A stretch of DNA of 64,000 nucleotides, taken from contig NZ_CP047393.1 in NCBI RefSeq assembly GCF_009858175.1, positions 3,348,001-3,412,000 on the forward strand. The letters are read 5' to 3'. The position numbers and the translations under genes were made by a program. Shown piece after piece: positions 17,833 to 26,464 of the stretch (its first letter is position 1; the number at the start of each line of letters is the position of its first letter). The stretch comes from Pontibacillus sp. HMF3514 (GTDB lineage Bacteria; Bacillota; Bacilli; Bacillales; BH030062). The notes under the pieces are model-generated. The model ran no database searches. It had not been told where the DNA came from and saw only the letters and a program-made list of their open reading frames with translations.

Positions 17833-17861
17833 ATTATACATGTTATCTGACAATTTTGAAC
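17833..17861 (-). promoter_or_regulatory. Likely sigma-A promoter of the app operon
   Basis: On the minus strand a perfect -10 TATAAT (17833-17838) lies 16-17 bases after a weak -35 (TTCAAA or GTTCAA, 17855-17861), about 75 bases before appD. The rest of the 324-base gap 17760-18083 is AT-rich. I saw no other clear site in it apart from an unassigned promoter area for the SNF2 gene. Confidence 0.55.
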
Positions 17862-18083
17862 TTTTTCTCATTTTTCTCAAAAAAATTTGTAAAAAAGGAG
17901 AAAAACATTTGTAACACTTGTAATGCTTTTTTAAAGGAAATAAGAGAATTTCATGTTCTATCGGTGATTGATGTCAGTCCTCCCAGTTCTCACCTCCACC
18001 CTTCTCCTTTCGTTTCAACTACTATATAGGTTAAAATAGGAGTATTGTGTAATAACAAGATTCGGTGAAATGGGGTCATACTT

Positions 18084-21000
18084 ATGATAGATCTTTCTAC
18101 ATCAGAAGTTTTGGAGCGTAGTGGTTGGTTGATGTATAAGCGTGGAGCTCAGTATTTTCAGGACGGTGCTGTGTCTAATATCTCGACTTATCGACCTACT
18201 GGCAAAGGAACCCATATTGTGGCTGAGGTCGAAGGCAGTCGAAACACAACATACGAGGTGCAGCTGGTCTTTACAGAACGTGGGATGTATCAAACGGGTT
18301 CCTGCTCATGCCCTGCTTATGCAGATGGCATCACACCTTGCAAGCATATGATCGCCGTAATGCTTGAGACGATTGAACGCTTTACAAACCACACAACTGT
18401 ATGGAGTAAAAAAGATAGATCAGCTCAAGACCAAGAAGAGTCAGGACCAACACAACCTTCTAGCTATCAAATCAACACCGCTTCATCTTTTGTCGATCAA
18501 CTAATGGATCAGATTACAAATGATGATGAAAATTTGGTTCCGGCAGCAAAAGAACCCCTTTATATTCAATTTGAGCTCAGCAAAGTACATTCTGATGCAA
18601 GACGTAGCGAAACTGTAGAGTTATCTATGAAAGCTGGTACGTCACGCCTGTATGTAGTAAAAGATCCTGCAGACTTCATTGATGCGTGGAAGCAGCAAAA
18701 ACAACTATACTTCACGCAAAATTTCACCTACGACCCGAGTCAACAAATCATCTCTGAAGAGGATGCAGCTGTTATGGATCAGCTTTATCCCCTTGTGAAA
18801 AGTCAGCAATGGTTCGATGAAAACCCTTATTTCCGAAGCCCAGCATCATCAGGAAAATCGATATCCCTTCCAAATCATTTTATAAAAGAGGTTTTTCCGT
18901 TATTGGAGAATTGTGATGCTGCGACAGTAAAAGTAAACTCAAAAGAAATGCCTTTTGAAGTCATCCATGACACGTTTCCTGAACAGTTTCATCTTTCAAA
19001 GGAAGGAATGTATTATACGCTATCGATCAAGGACAATGGGTTTCTTGGACATACAGTCGGAGATTCGCCCTACTTTAGTAAGCACAATAAGCTATACAAA
19101 CTAAATGAGAGCTTACATCAAAATGTGATTCCTTTATATAACCATTTAAAGCAGCACACGAGAAACAATCAGTTTTTCACACGTGAACACATTGAGCAGA
19201 TGGCTGGAACGCTTTTCCCTATTTTAGAGGCTTACGGCTTGCTTGAGATGGATTCGTCGATTAGCGAAAACATGGTCCGCCACCAATGTGAGCCAATCTT
19301 GGAACTGAAAAAAGATGAGCAGGCGCTTCAGGCGAACCTTCACTTCCGTTATGGTGATGAGCAGATCCACCCTTTTCAACAAGGACGTAGCAAAGAGGAT
19401 CAAATCATCTCTCGTAATATGAAAAAAGAGCGTCAAATTATGAGCCTGATCGAACAAGCGAACTTTCACTGGAATGGCGAAGTATTGTCTCTAGTAAACG
19501 GGCAAGATTTAGGGCGCTTTTTCTACAACATTTTGCCTGAGCTTGAACAGCGAGCAGAAGTTGTTAAAGATCCGGAAGTGGATGAGATGTTCAATGATAT
19601 TCCATCTGAGATCCCACTTAAATTCGATGTGGATGAGAATTATGGATGGTTTGAGGTACGCTTCCCTACTGATGATCTATCAGATGAGGATATTGCAAAT
19701 CTCTTTAAATCGTTACAGCAAAAAGAATCCTACCATCAGCTTCATAACGGAAAAGTGTTACAGTTGGAGGATGATGCGTGGAGTGACGCCCGTAATCTTT
19801 TTGAAAAACTAGAGATTCAGTCGAATGATATCCAGGATGGCGTCATGCATTTACCGAAATACCATGCTCTGCAGATGGATGAGGCAAAAGGTGTAACGCA
19901 AAGTGAGGCGTTCCGTGAGCTAGTTGAGTCTATCAAACACCCAGAAATTGCGAACGAAACACCACCAGATGAACTCCAGGCAGACTTACGTGAATATCAG
20001 ATACAAGGATTCCAATGGATGCGTGCTCTCGCAAAACACGGGTTCGGCGGTATTTTAGCTGATGAAATGGGACTTGGTAAAACCTTACAAGGTCTAGCTT
20101 TTATCCTGGCGGGTCGAAAAGATAAACCGGAAGCTCACCCTTACCTTGTGGTCGCTCCCTCTTCTCTCATTTATAACTGGAAGAAGGAAGCAGAAAAATT
20201 CGCACCTTCCTTGAACGTCCGTGTCATATCCGGTTCGAAGGCGGAGCGTCGTACACAGATGGAGAACCTTGAAGGTGTAGACTTATGCATCACATCGTAT
20301 CCATTAATTCGTCGGGATACAGACCTGTATATGCCTTACGTGTTCCAAGGACTTCTGTTAGATGAAGCTCAATCGTTTAAAAACCATGCATCCCAAACCT
20401 ATAAAGCAATCCGTGGCATCCGCTCTGAGCAAGCTTTTGGTCTAACAGGTACGCCTGTTGAAAACCGTGCTGAAGAGCTATGGTCACTATTTTCGATTGT
20501 GATGCCAGGGTTGTTGTATGACCGAAAATCGTTTAAAGGTCTAGATCAAGGGATCATTCAGAAAAAAATCTCGCCGTTTGTGCTGCGCCGAACGAAGAAA
20601 GAGGTTTTAACAGAACTGCCTGATAAGATCGAATCTGTGCGCTATACCGAGCTGACAAAAGAACAGCGTCAGCTCTATGTCGGCTACTTGAACGAAATTC
20701 AGGCTAAGACAAAATCACAGCTAAAAACACAAGGCTTCCAAAAGAGCCGCATGCAGATTTTGAGTGATTTAACGCGCTTACGTCAGCTGTGTTGTCACCC
20801 GTCCTTATTCGTGGAAAACTACGAAGGGGAATCTGGTAAGTTGGAAGAATTACGCGCCTTTATTCGAGAAGCGAGTGAAAATGGCCAGCGCATGCTCATC
20901 TTCTCCCAGTTCACAACCATGCTTGGCTTGATCGCCAAAGTCGTGGAGGAAGAAGGCTTAACGTACTTCTATCTCGATGGAAATACACCTTCTGAATCCC

Positions 21001-21344
21001 GTGTTGAAATGTCCGGCCGCTTTAACGAAGGGGAAAAAGATATCTTCTTGATTTCCTTGAAAGCTGGTGGAACTGGACTGAACTTAACAGGTGCAGATAC
21101 AGTTGTCTTATATGACTTATGGTGGAACCCAGCTGTAGAACAACAAGCAGCCGACCGTGCTCACCGTATTGGGCAAAAGAATTCGGTGCAAGTTGTGAAG
21201 ATGGTCGCACAAGGTACGATTGAAGAAAAGATTCAAGCCTTGCAGGAAAAGAAACAGAACCTGTTTGATAACTTGATTAAGTCAGGTCAGACGAACTTGA
21301 ATTCTCTTTCTGAAGAGGATATTAAGGAGATTTTATCGTTGTAG
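18084..21344 (+). CDS. SNF2-family helicase with SWIM zinc finger
   Basis: A 1086-residue protein. Near the N-terminus is a SWIM zinc-binding motif (CSCPAYADGITPCKH, about residues 75-90), then a bacterial SNF2-associated region, then the two helicase lobes: ADEMGLGKT (motif I), LLDEAQ (motif II), LTGTPVENR (motif III), SLKAGGTGLNLTGAD (motif V) and QAADRAHRIGQ (motif VI). It is the bacterial RapA/HepA-like type with full ATPase motifs, probably a DNA translocase that remodels protein-DNA or RNA polymerase complexes. It is monocistronic, with a weak ribosome site (TGGGG), followed by tandem array 2. Confidence 0.92.
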   Translation: MIDLSTSEVLERSGWLMYKRGAQYFQDGAVSNISTYRPTGKGTHIVAEVEGSRNTTYEVQLVFTERGMYQTGSCSCPAYADGITPCKHMIAVMLETIERFTNHTTVWSKKDRSAQDQEESGPTQPSSYQINTASSFVDQLMDQITNDDENLVPAAKEPLYIQFELSKVHSDARRSETVELSMKAGTSRLYVVKDPADFIDAWKQQKQLYFTQNFTYDPSQQIISEEDAAVMDQLYPLVKSQQWFDENPYFRSPASSGKSISLPNHFIKEVFPLLENCDAATVKVNSKEMPFEVIHDTFPEQFHLSKEGMYYTLSIKDNGFLGHTVGDSPYFSKHNKLYKLNESLHQNVIPLYNHLKQHTRNNQFFTREHIEQMAGTLFPILEAYGLLEMDSSISENMVRHQCEPILELKKDEQALQANLHFRYGDEQIHPFQQGRSKEDQIISRNMKKERQIMSLIEQANFHWNGEVLSLVNGQDLGRFFYNILPELEQRAEVVKDPEVDEMFNDIPSEIPLKFDVDENYGWFEVRFPTDDLSDEDIANLFKSLQQKESYHQLHNGKVLQLEDDAWSDARNLFEKLEIQSNDIQDGVMHLPKYHALQMDEAKGVTQSEAFRELVESIKHPEIANETPPDELQADLREYQIQGFQWMRALAKHGFGGILADEMGLGKTLQGLAFILAGRKDKPEAHPYLVVAPSSLIYNWKKEAEKFAPSLNVRVISGSKAERRTQMENLEGVDLCITSYPLIRRDTDLYMPYVFQGLLLDEAQSFKNHASQTYKAIRGIRSEQAFGLTGTPVENRAEELWSLFSIVMPGLLYDRKSFKGLDQGIIQKKISPFVLRRTKKEVLTELPDKIESVRYTELTKEQRQLYVGYLNEIQAKTKSQLKTQGFQKSRMQILSDLTRLRQLCCHPSLFVENYEGESGKLEELRAFIREASENGQRMLIFSQFTTMLGLIAKVVEEEGLTYFYLDGNTPSESRVEMSGRFNEGEKDIFLISLKAGGTGLNLTGADTVVLYDLWWNPAVEQQAADRAHRIGQKNSVQVVKMVAQGTIEEKIQALQEKKQNLFDNLIKSGQTNLNSLSEEDIKEILSL

Positions 21345-21432
21345 GTTGAGTTAGAAGCTTTCAATTCGGGAGGTATCTCGGGTTGGAGGCTTTTTTCTTT
21401 TGGATTGGGGCTGTTTTCGCTAGGAGTGCGCA

Positions 21433-21684
21433 GTTTTTTCTCGGGTACCACTTCTTTTTCTCGCGTAAGTGCTGCTTTCTCTCGGCTTCACTCTACTTTT
21501 TCTCACGTAGGCGCTACTTTCTCTCGGCTTCACTCTATTTTTTCTCGCGTAGGCGCTACTTTCTCTCGGCTCCACTCTGCTTTTTCTCGCGTAGGCGCTG
21601 CTTTCTCTCGGCTCCACTCTGCTTTTTCTCGCGTAGGCGCTGCTTTCTCTCGAGTACGCATTTCTTTCGCTCAACGACGCACTG
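21433..21684. repeat. Tandem array 2: 12 units of 21 bp, as 42-bp pairs
   Basis: Twelve consecutive 21-bp units, all in register, in which two unit types alternate in the central part: one with CTCTCGGCTCCACTCTGC, the other with CTCGCGTAGGCGCTGC, each led by a T-run. The outer units are more diverged. The array fills the gap between the convergent SNF2 and DUF2252 genes. No ribosome site supports translation. Confidence 0.93.
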
Positions 21685-21702
21685 ATTTTTCTCTATGTAA
21701 AA

Positions 21703-21730
21703 AACCACCTTGAAAAACTCCAAGGTGGTT
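21703..21730 (-). terminator. Terminator after the DUF2252 gene
   Basis: Perfect 10-bp stem AACCACCTTG/CAAGGTGGTT with an 8-base loop, followed on the minus strand by TTTTTT. It also borders array 2. Confidence 0.9.
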
Positions 21731-21736
21731 CCCACA

Positions 21737-23083
21737 TTATTTATTATAAAAATACTCTTTCAACCATTCATTAAACAGAGCATGGTCCTCCACTACTCGT
21801 TCCTTATAGAATTCAGACCACACTTGCATCTCCTTAATGAATCCTTCTTTATCATCACCGATCACATTTAGAATCTCTTCTTCACTGTGATAATTCAGAA
21901 TATCATGCTCAAGATCCACATCGGCACGGGCATGAATTTTGGCAGCGACTTTACCCATAGTTTTTACGGTCTGCTTCACTGATTTGAAGTCCTCCAAATG
22001 CTTCTCCTTTAAGTCTTTTTCATAAGGAGAACGCTCACGCACATAGTAGTCGCGACCTTTCATCGTAAAGTAGCCTAAATAAGGATCGGACATATGGTGC
22101 ATTGCCTGTTGGGTCGTGATTACGCGCTCACCTTGATGCTTGTGCGATTTCCAAAATTGCTCGTCATATGGGAAGAAGTAAGCTGGAATTGGCGTTCGAG
22201 CTTCTTTTGCTTCTAAAATAATATCATCATGATGCTCATTATCATGCTGACCTTCAATTAAAATATAGAAGCGCTTCAACCCAGTAGAGCCGATACCTGC
22301 ACCTTTCTTCTTCACTATATCCTTGATTTCATAGTGATCATCATCTTGAAAGCTTTCCTCTGCGATACTCTCGAGATACTGATTCCAGATTTTTTGAAGC
22401 TCACTATACTCATTTTTCGAAACGGATTGTAGTTTTGTATGATCACGATCAAATGCACGATTTCCTTCATCATCCACGACTGTTTGTTTCTCTAATTCAT
22501 GTGTTGCCTTGCGCTCTTCAAGCTTTTTCAATGCCTTCTTAATGGCGCTTTTTGTATTGTCTACTGTGAATTGTGTCGTTACTGGATCCTCTTCGCCTTC
22601 TTGGAAATTCTTCAATTGCTTACGGTAGGCTTTACAAAATTTCTCGACGAACTCTTCTTGAGACTCTTTGTCAAAACCTTGTTGCTCAGCAAATAATCGA
22701 ATACTTACAACCATACGTAGAACATCATATAAGTAAGAACCTAAGTACCCTTCGTCAAAGTCATCAACGTCAAAAACGATATCACCATTCTCATTTTGGA
22801 AAGCACTAAAGTTATCAAAATGAAGGTCACCCATAATCCATGTCGGTTTGTCCTCAGGCGTGTGGTACGTAAATGGCATATTCATGACGTCGTAATAAAA
22901 TAAATACGCACTGCCACGGAAAAAGCTAAACGGATCCTGCTTCATTTTGTTATATTTTGCTTTTCGATCTGTTTTGCTTAACCCCATAATCGTTCCATCA
23001 AATTGTTCCAAAATCGTATGAATCGTCTGTTTGCGTAAATAGGTCTTCGTGTTATGAATGCGTTCTTCAGCATTTTGCGGCAT
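21737..23083 (-). CDS. DUF2252 family protein
   Basis: A 448-residue soluble protein of the DUF2252 (COG4320) family. Visible hallmarks are GSAYLFYYD near residue 56, the kinase-like GDLHFDNF and DVDDFDEGYLGSYLYDV stretches, and the FYILIEG strand. The GDxHxxNF pattern resembles the catalytic loop of aminoglycoside-phosphotransferase/kinase-fold proteins, so a small-molecule kinase activity has some support, but no substrate is known to me. It is monocistronic with RBS TGGAGG, and divergent from the SEC-C gene. Confidence 0.85.
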   Translation of the reverse strand: MPQNAEERIHNTKTYLRKQTIHTILEQFDGTIMGLSKTDRKAKYNKMKQDPFSFFRGSAYLFYYDVMNMPFTYHTPEDKPTWIMGDLHFDNFSAFQNENGDIVFDVDDFDEGYLGSYLYDVLRMVVSIRLFAEQQGFDKESQEEFVEKFCKAYRKQLKNFQEGEEDPVTTQFTVDNTKSAIKKALKKLEERKATHELEKQTVVDDEGNRAFDRDHTKLQSVSKNEYSELQKIWNQYLESIAEESFQDDDHYEIKDIVKKKGAGIGSTGLKRFYILIEGQHDNEHHDDIILEAKEARTPIPAYFFPYDEQFWKSHKHQGERVITTQQAMHHMSDPYLGYFTMKGRDYYVRERSPYEKDLKEKHLEDFKSVKQTVKTMGKVAAKIHARADVDLEHDILNYHSEEEILNVIGDDKEGFIKEMQVWSEFYKERVVEDHALFNEWLKEYFYNK

Positions 23084-23255
23084 GATTCATCCTCCAGACA
23101 TTTAAAAAATCCGTGCTATTTTCGTAAATCTATTCTATTAAACAATTCCCTTTTTTATCTCTGCATAACTTCCAATTTCTACTTTGGTTTTGCCAATTCT
23201 CCATTTATATAACACAATAATAAGAAGAAAATTAGTTGAAGAAAGGATCATTCAA

Positions 23256-24458
23256 ATGACTCAACAATTTTTAGATAAAATTCATCCTTATATCTTGAGT
23301 AACGATCCACATGTTCAAAATTTTGTTCTTCGTATTATTGATGAAGGACATCTTGGTAATGAAGAGACATTCCTTCTAGCGCTAGAAGCTAACGATCGTA
23401 GTGAACCGAGAGCATTATTTAATAATATTATCCCTAGGACGAAAAACATTCCGATTGGTGAAAAAGGATTCAGAGCTTTGCTAGAACGGATGAAGAAAAA
23501 TGATGCGAATTATGATTGGTATAAAGAACGTGTATTAAAATGTAGCGCTGAGCACTTTCACACATTTCGTTCAGAGCTAGAAGAGTTTTTTACACCTGAA
23601 ATGGTTAATGTTTATGCAAAACTGCCTGAACAAAATGTAGAAGAGATGTACGAGAACCTCGAGCTTATCACGTACTCTTTAGAAAAAGAATACGACGATA
23701 CAATGTTCAAATACGGGAAAAAAGTCATTGAAAACATGGTCCAACGAAATATTTTATCGAACTCCGAGATTACAGAAACCGTGCGTAAATGTATTCAAAA
23801 AGATGAGTTTGATTTTGAAGGCCTTCTCCATCTTTATGCAGCTGGAATTGCTAAATGCACAGATTTGATTCCTGATATTGCACCTTTCATCTATGATGGA
23901 AATGAAGAAGAATACGCAGTGGATTTAATCGTTGAAGCATTAAAGCGTATGGGGACAGATGAAGTGGTTGAACACGTAAAGCCACTTATCACAAAAGGCT
24001 TCCACCCCATTGGTGTTCTAGAAGCAATCAAAACAAAAACCGCAGAGGAAGCACTTTTATCTGGTTTTGACCAAGTAAACGGAATCATGGAAAAAACCTC
24101 GATTGCTGAGGCCTTATGCTTTCAACTCTCCACTGAAGGCATTCCAAAAGTAGAACACCTTATCGAGACCGGTTATGATACTCAAATGCTTTTACTAGAA
24201 GAAGTGTTATACCCAAACCTTGTCATCAATAAGATCGATCACCCAAAACTCGATAAATGGAAAGTACTTTTAGATAAAGAAAACGCTCCTGAAAAAGAGG
24301 AGCAGATGCATAGAGAGATTCAAGCAAAATTTGAGGAGTTTAAGAAACAAAAAGCAAATAACCAGGCTACTCAACCAATAAAGAGCACAAAAGTTGGGCG
24401 CAATGACCCATGCCCTTGTGGTAGTGAGAAGAAATATAAGAAGTGTTGTGGTAAGTGA
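23256..24458 (+). CDS. SEC-C motif protein with HEAT-like helical repeats
   Basis: A 400-residue protein starting at [11 protein letters not shown], where GAAAGGA gives the best ribosome site; an in-frame ATG 72 bases upstream lacks one. Most of the protein is helical and repeat-like, as in Fis1/HEAT-type SEC-C proteins, and it ends with the zinc-binding SEC-C motif [21 protein letters not shown] (last 21 residues, C-x-C...CC ligands). This motif is shared with the SecA C-terminus, where it binds zinc and SecB or ribosomes. The protein's own role is unknown. Confidence 0.85.
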   Translation: MTQQFLDKIHPYILSNDPHVQNFVLRIIDEGHLGNEETFLLALEANDRSEPRALFNNIIPRTKNIPIGEKGFRALLERMKKNDANYDWYKERVLKCSAEHFHTFRSELEEFFTPEMVNVYAKLPEQNVEEMYENLELITYSLEKEYDDTMFKYGKKVIENMVQRNILSNSEITETVRKCIQKDEFDFEGLLHLYAAGIAKCTDLIPDIAPFIYDGNEEEYAVDLIVEALKRMGTDEVVEHVKPLITKGFHPIGVLEAIKTKTAEEALLSGFDQVNGIMEKTSIAEALCFQLSTEGIPKVEHLIETGYDTQMLLLEEVLYPNLVINKIDHPKLDKWKVLLDKENAPEKEEQMHREIQAKFEEFKKQKANNQATQPIKSTKVGRNDPCPCGSEKKYKKCCGK

Positions 24459-24462
24459 AAAC

Positions 24463-24517
24463 GGGGGCTGCCAACAAAAGAAAGTTATCTTTTGAGGGTA
24501 GCCTCCCTTCTTTTTTC
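24463..24517 (+). terminator. Terminator after the SEC-C gene
   Basis: A long imperfect hairpin: GGGGGCTGCC (24463-24472) with GGGTAGCCTCCC (24496-24507), and an inner CAAAAG/CTTTTG stem, followed by CTTCTTTTTT. Confidence 0.85.
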
Positions 24518-24537
24518 TTGATCAAACGTTTGATCAA
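24518..24537. promoter_or_regulatory. Perfect 20-bp palindrome, copy 1
   Basis: TTGATCAAACGTTTGATCAA, identical to the copy at 48784 and one base different from that at 46469. It lies between the terminator of the SEC-C gene and the start of the zinc-ribbon gene (24624), where an operator for that gene would be. The size and symmetry suit a TetR- or LacI-type dimer; the binding protein is not identified here. Confidence 0.6.
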
Positions 24538-24623
24538 TCTTGTGATGAAATTCGTTTAAGGTTTAATTTTTCCATTCAAGGTTATGTTATGGAATAAGTA
24601 AGATCAATGAAGGAGGGCTTTAT

Positions 24624-24944
24624 ATGAAATGTCCATCATGCGGAAAATCCGTTTCAAAATATAAAACAACCTGTAGTTCTTGTGAAGCTGAACTTCCTGC
24701 GAGCGCAGCACAGGAAATGTCAGCTACAACAGAAAGTGAAGGGAAAATCTATCCCATATTAGGTTGGGTATTTGTCGTACTAACGTTAATTGTACTTCCT
24801 ATCATCTTTGGGCCAGCAGCATTTGTAATGGGTGTGCTGACGTTTAGAAAAAGAAGTAAAGTGCATGGAATTGTGTTAATGGTAGTGTCTGTGATCGTGT
24901 TAATTATTGCTGTTATTCTGAGTGCTTTAATGATGATGGCTTAA
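24624..24944 (+). CDS. Small zinc-ribbon membrane protein
   Basis: A 106-residue protein with an N-terminal zinc ribbon (CPSCGK ... CSSCEA, two CxxC pairs at residues 3-6 and 17-20), a short linker and two transmembrane helices (about 44-68 and 79-103). This arrangement is common in small bacillus membrane proteins of unknown function. RBS GAAGGAGGG. The 20-bp palindrome lies 86 bases upstream. Confidence 0.75.
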   Translation: MKCPSCGKSVSKYKTTCSSCEAELPASAAQEMSATTESEGKIYPILGWVFVVLTLIVLPIIFGPAAFVMGVLTFRKRSKVHGIVLMVVSVIVLIIAVILSALMMMA

Positions 24945-24995
24945 TTAGAGAGTTGATATAGGCCTGCTAATATCTCCTTAACCTATATCATTCAA

Positions 24996-25040
24996 AAAAG
25001 CTTCTCATTGGATTAAAACCTAATGAGAAGCTTTTCTTTT
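24996..25040 (+). terminator. Terminator after the zinc-ribbon gene
   Basis: Perfect 14-bp stem AAAAGCTTCTCATT/AATGAGAAGCTTTT around a 12-base loop, with T-rich sequence after it. A second weaker stem (GATATAGG/CCTATATC, about 24955-24989) precedes it. Confidence 0.9.
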
Positions 25041-25104
25041 AGGGGTGAGACTCCTGGATTAAAAATAAATAGGTTGTTGCAGCTAAGCTTAGCCACTTAT
25101 CTCA

Positions 25105-26436
25105 TTACAGAATTAACGTCGAAATCGAATGAGCTGCAAATGTTACACCGCAACCTTGACCATTCAATGTTACATAAACCTCTATTGCTTCATCTGTATC
25201 GTTCATAACGACAGCCACAATCGATTCATCCTCATTTTGAAAGGTAACAACTTGTAAAGAGTCATGCTCAATTTTATGCTTAATCCGGACTGCATTTGGT
25301 TTAATATATTTACTAAAGTGACCAATATAATAATAGGAGCTATTATAATGAACCTCTTTCGTATTAGTATCCACAATGATTGGCGCATCACAATAGTTCC
25401 CGACATGGTTCGGGCCCCCTTGCTCATTCAAAACCAGATTCCAATCAATCCAGCCTTCTAGCCAATTATTTAAATCTCCCATGATGTTTCGCGCATACCG
25501 TTCCCCTGTATGCCAAGCTCCCAGCTGAACACCGCCTTCAATGCACCCTTCTGTAAAGATGAGGTGTTTGTCTGGAAAAGCATCGTGAATTCTGGAGAGG
25601 TTTTCAAATTCCTCGCTTACATACCAATGCAACCCTGTACCCCAGATATATTTTGCAGCTTCTGGATCAGAAAGCACAGTTTCGGCACGTTCATAAGCAA
25701 TATCTCGATTATGATCCCAAATCACGATTTTTTTATCGCCCAAGCCTTCTTTCTCAAGAGTTGGTCCAAGGTAGTCACGTACGAAATCTCTTTCTTCCTC
25801 AGCTGAGTACCTACAAGAATCCCAAACTTGGGTGGCTTCTGGTTCGTTTTGTACTGTAACGCCCCATATCGGGATCCCCGCTTCTTCCATCGCTTTGATA
25901 TATTTACTGTAATAACTTGCCCAGGTACTACGATACTCTGGTAACAACTTCCCACCATTATTCATCTCGTTGTTCGTTTTCATCCACGCAGGAGGACTCC
26001 ATGGAGAGGATAGAATCGTTAAGTCTTCCCCCCTTGTTTTCACCGCATCTTTAATAAACGGAATCACAAAACGATGTTCTCTTTCAATAGAAAACGTACT
26101 CAGATCTGTATCGTTCTCTTCTACATACGTATAATTCTCTAAAGAAAAATCACAGCTATGAATATGAGTTCTGCCCAGTGAATACCCTAACCCACGCTCA
26201 GGGTGAAAATAACTCTCGATAATGCCCATCCGTTGCTCTTCTGAAACGTTGGATAATGTATAAGCAGCTGCCTCAGTAAAGGCCCCACCAAATCCCATGA
26301 CAGTCTGATAGCTTTCTTCAGGCATAATCGTTAACTTGGGAGTCCCCTCTGAATCTAGTTTTGAAAATGAGAGTCTTTCTTTTTCCGTTAAGCGATCTTG
26401 CGTATCTTTGGTGGTTTGAATCCATTTCATGTTCAT
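25105..26436 (-). CDS. GH30 family glycoside hydrolase (intracellular)
   Basis: A 443-residue protein without a signal peptide. It shows GH30 hallmarks: MGFGGAFTEAAA near residue 45, SSPWSPPAWMK, the acid/base glutamate in VQNEPEATQ and the nucleophile glutamate in FTEGCIEGG, then the C-terminal beta domain. GH30 members cleave beta-glucosides, including glucosylceramide, beta-1,6-glucan and gluco-oligosaccharides. Being cytoplasmic and last in a run with a phosphorylase and a GH1 enzyme, it most likely trims imported beta-gluco-oligosaccharides, perhaps at beta-1,6 branches. The subfamily cannot be set by eye. Confidence 0.85.
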   Translation of the reverse strand: MNMKWIQTTKDTQDRLTEKERLSFSKLDSEGTPKLTIMPEESYQTVMGFGGAFTEAAAYTLSNVSEEQRMGIIESYFHPERGLGYSLGRTHIHSCDFSLENYTYVEENDTDLSTFSIEREHRFVIPFIKDAVKTRGEDLTILSSPWSPPAWMKTNNEMNNGGKLLPEYRSTWASYYSKYIKAMEEAGIPIWGVTVQNEPEATQVWDSCRYSAEEERDFVRDYLGPTLEKEGLGDKKIVIWDHNRDIAYERAETVLSDPEAAKYIWGTGLHWYVSEEFENLSRIHDAFPDKHLIFTEGCIEGGVQLGAWHTGERYARNIMGDLNNWLEGWIDWNLVLNEQGGPNHVGNYCDAPIIVDTNTKEVHYNSSYYYIGHFSKYIKPNAVRIKHKIEHDSLQVVTFQNEDESIVAVVMNDTDEAIEVYVTLNGQGCGVTFAAHSISTLIL

Positions 26437-26464
26437 TGTAGCTCTCCTTTATTCAAAATGTTTG

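Noticed and set aside
21383-21713. Open frames over array 2 encoding repeats with FSRVGA or YARKSR
   Set aside because: Same reason as for array 1: tandem DNA repeat, frames on both strands, no translation start signal.
23184-23255. N-terminal extension of the SEC-C protein
   Set aside because: The upstream ATG has no ribosome site, while GAAAGGA precedes the ATG at 23256.
24518-24537. The 20-bp palindrome as a CcpA catabolite-responsive element
   Set aside because: It has the central CG and flanking A/T of a cre but lacks the TG at the required position, and its symmetry is longer than a cre.
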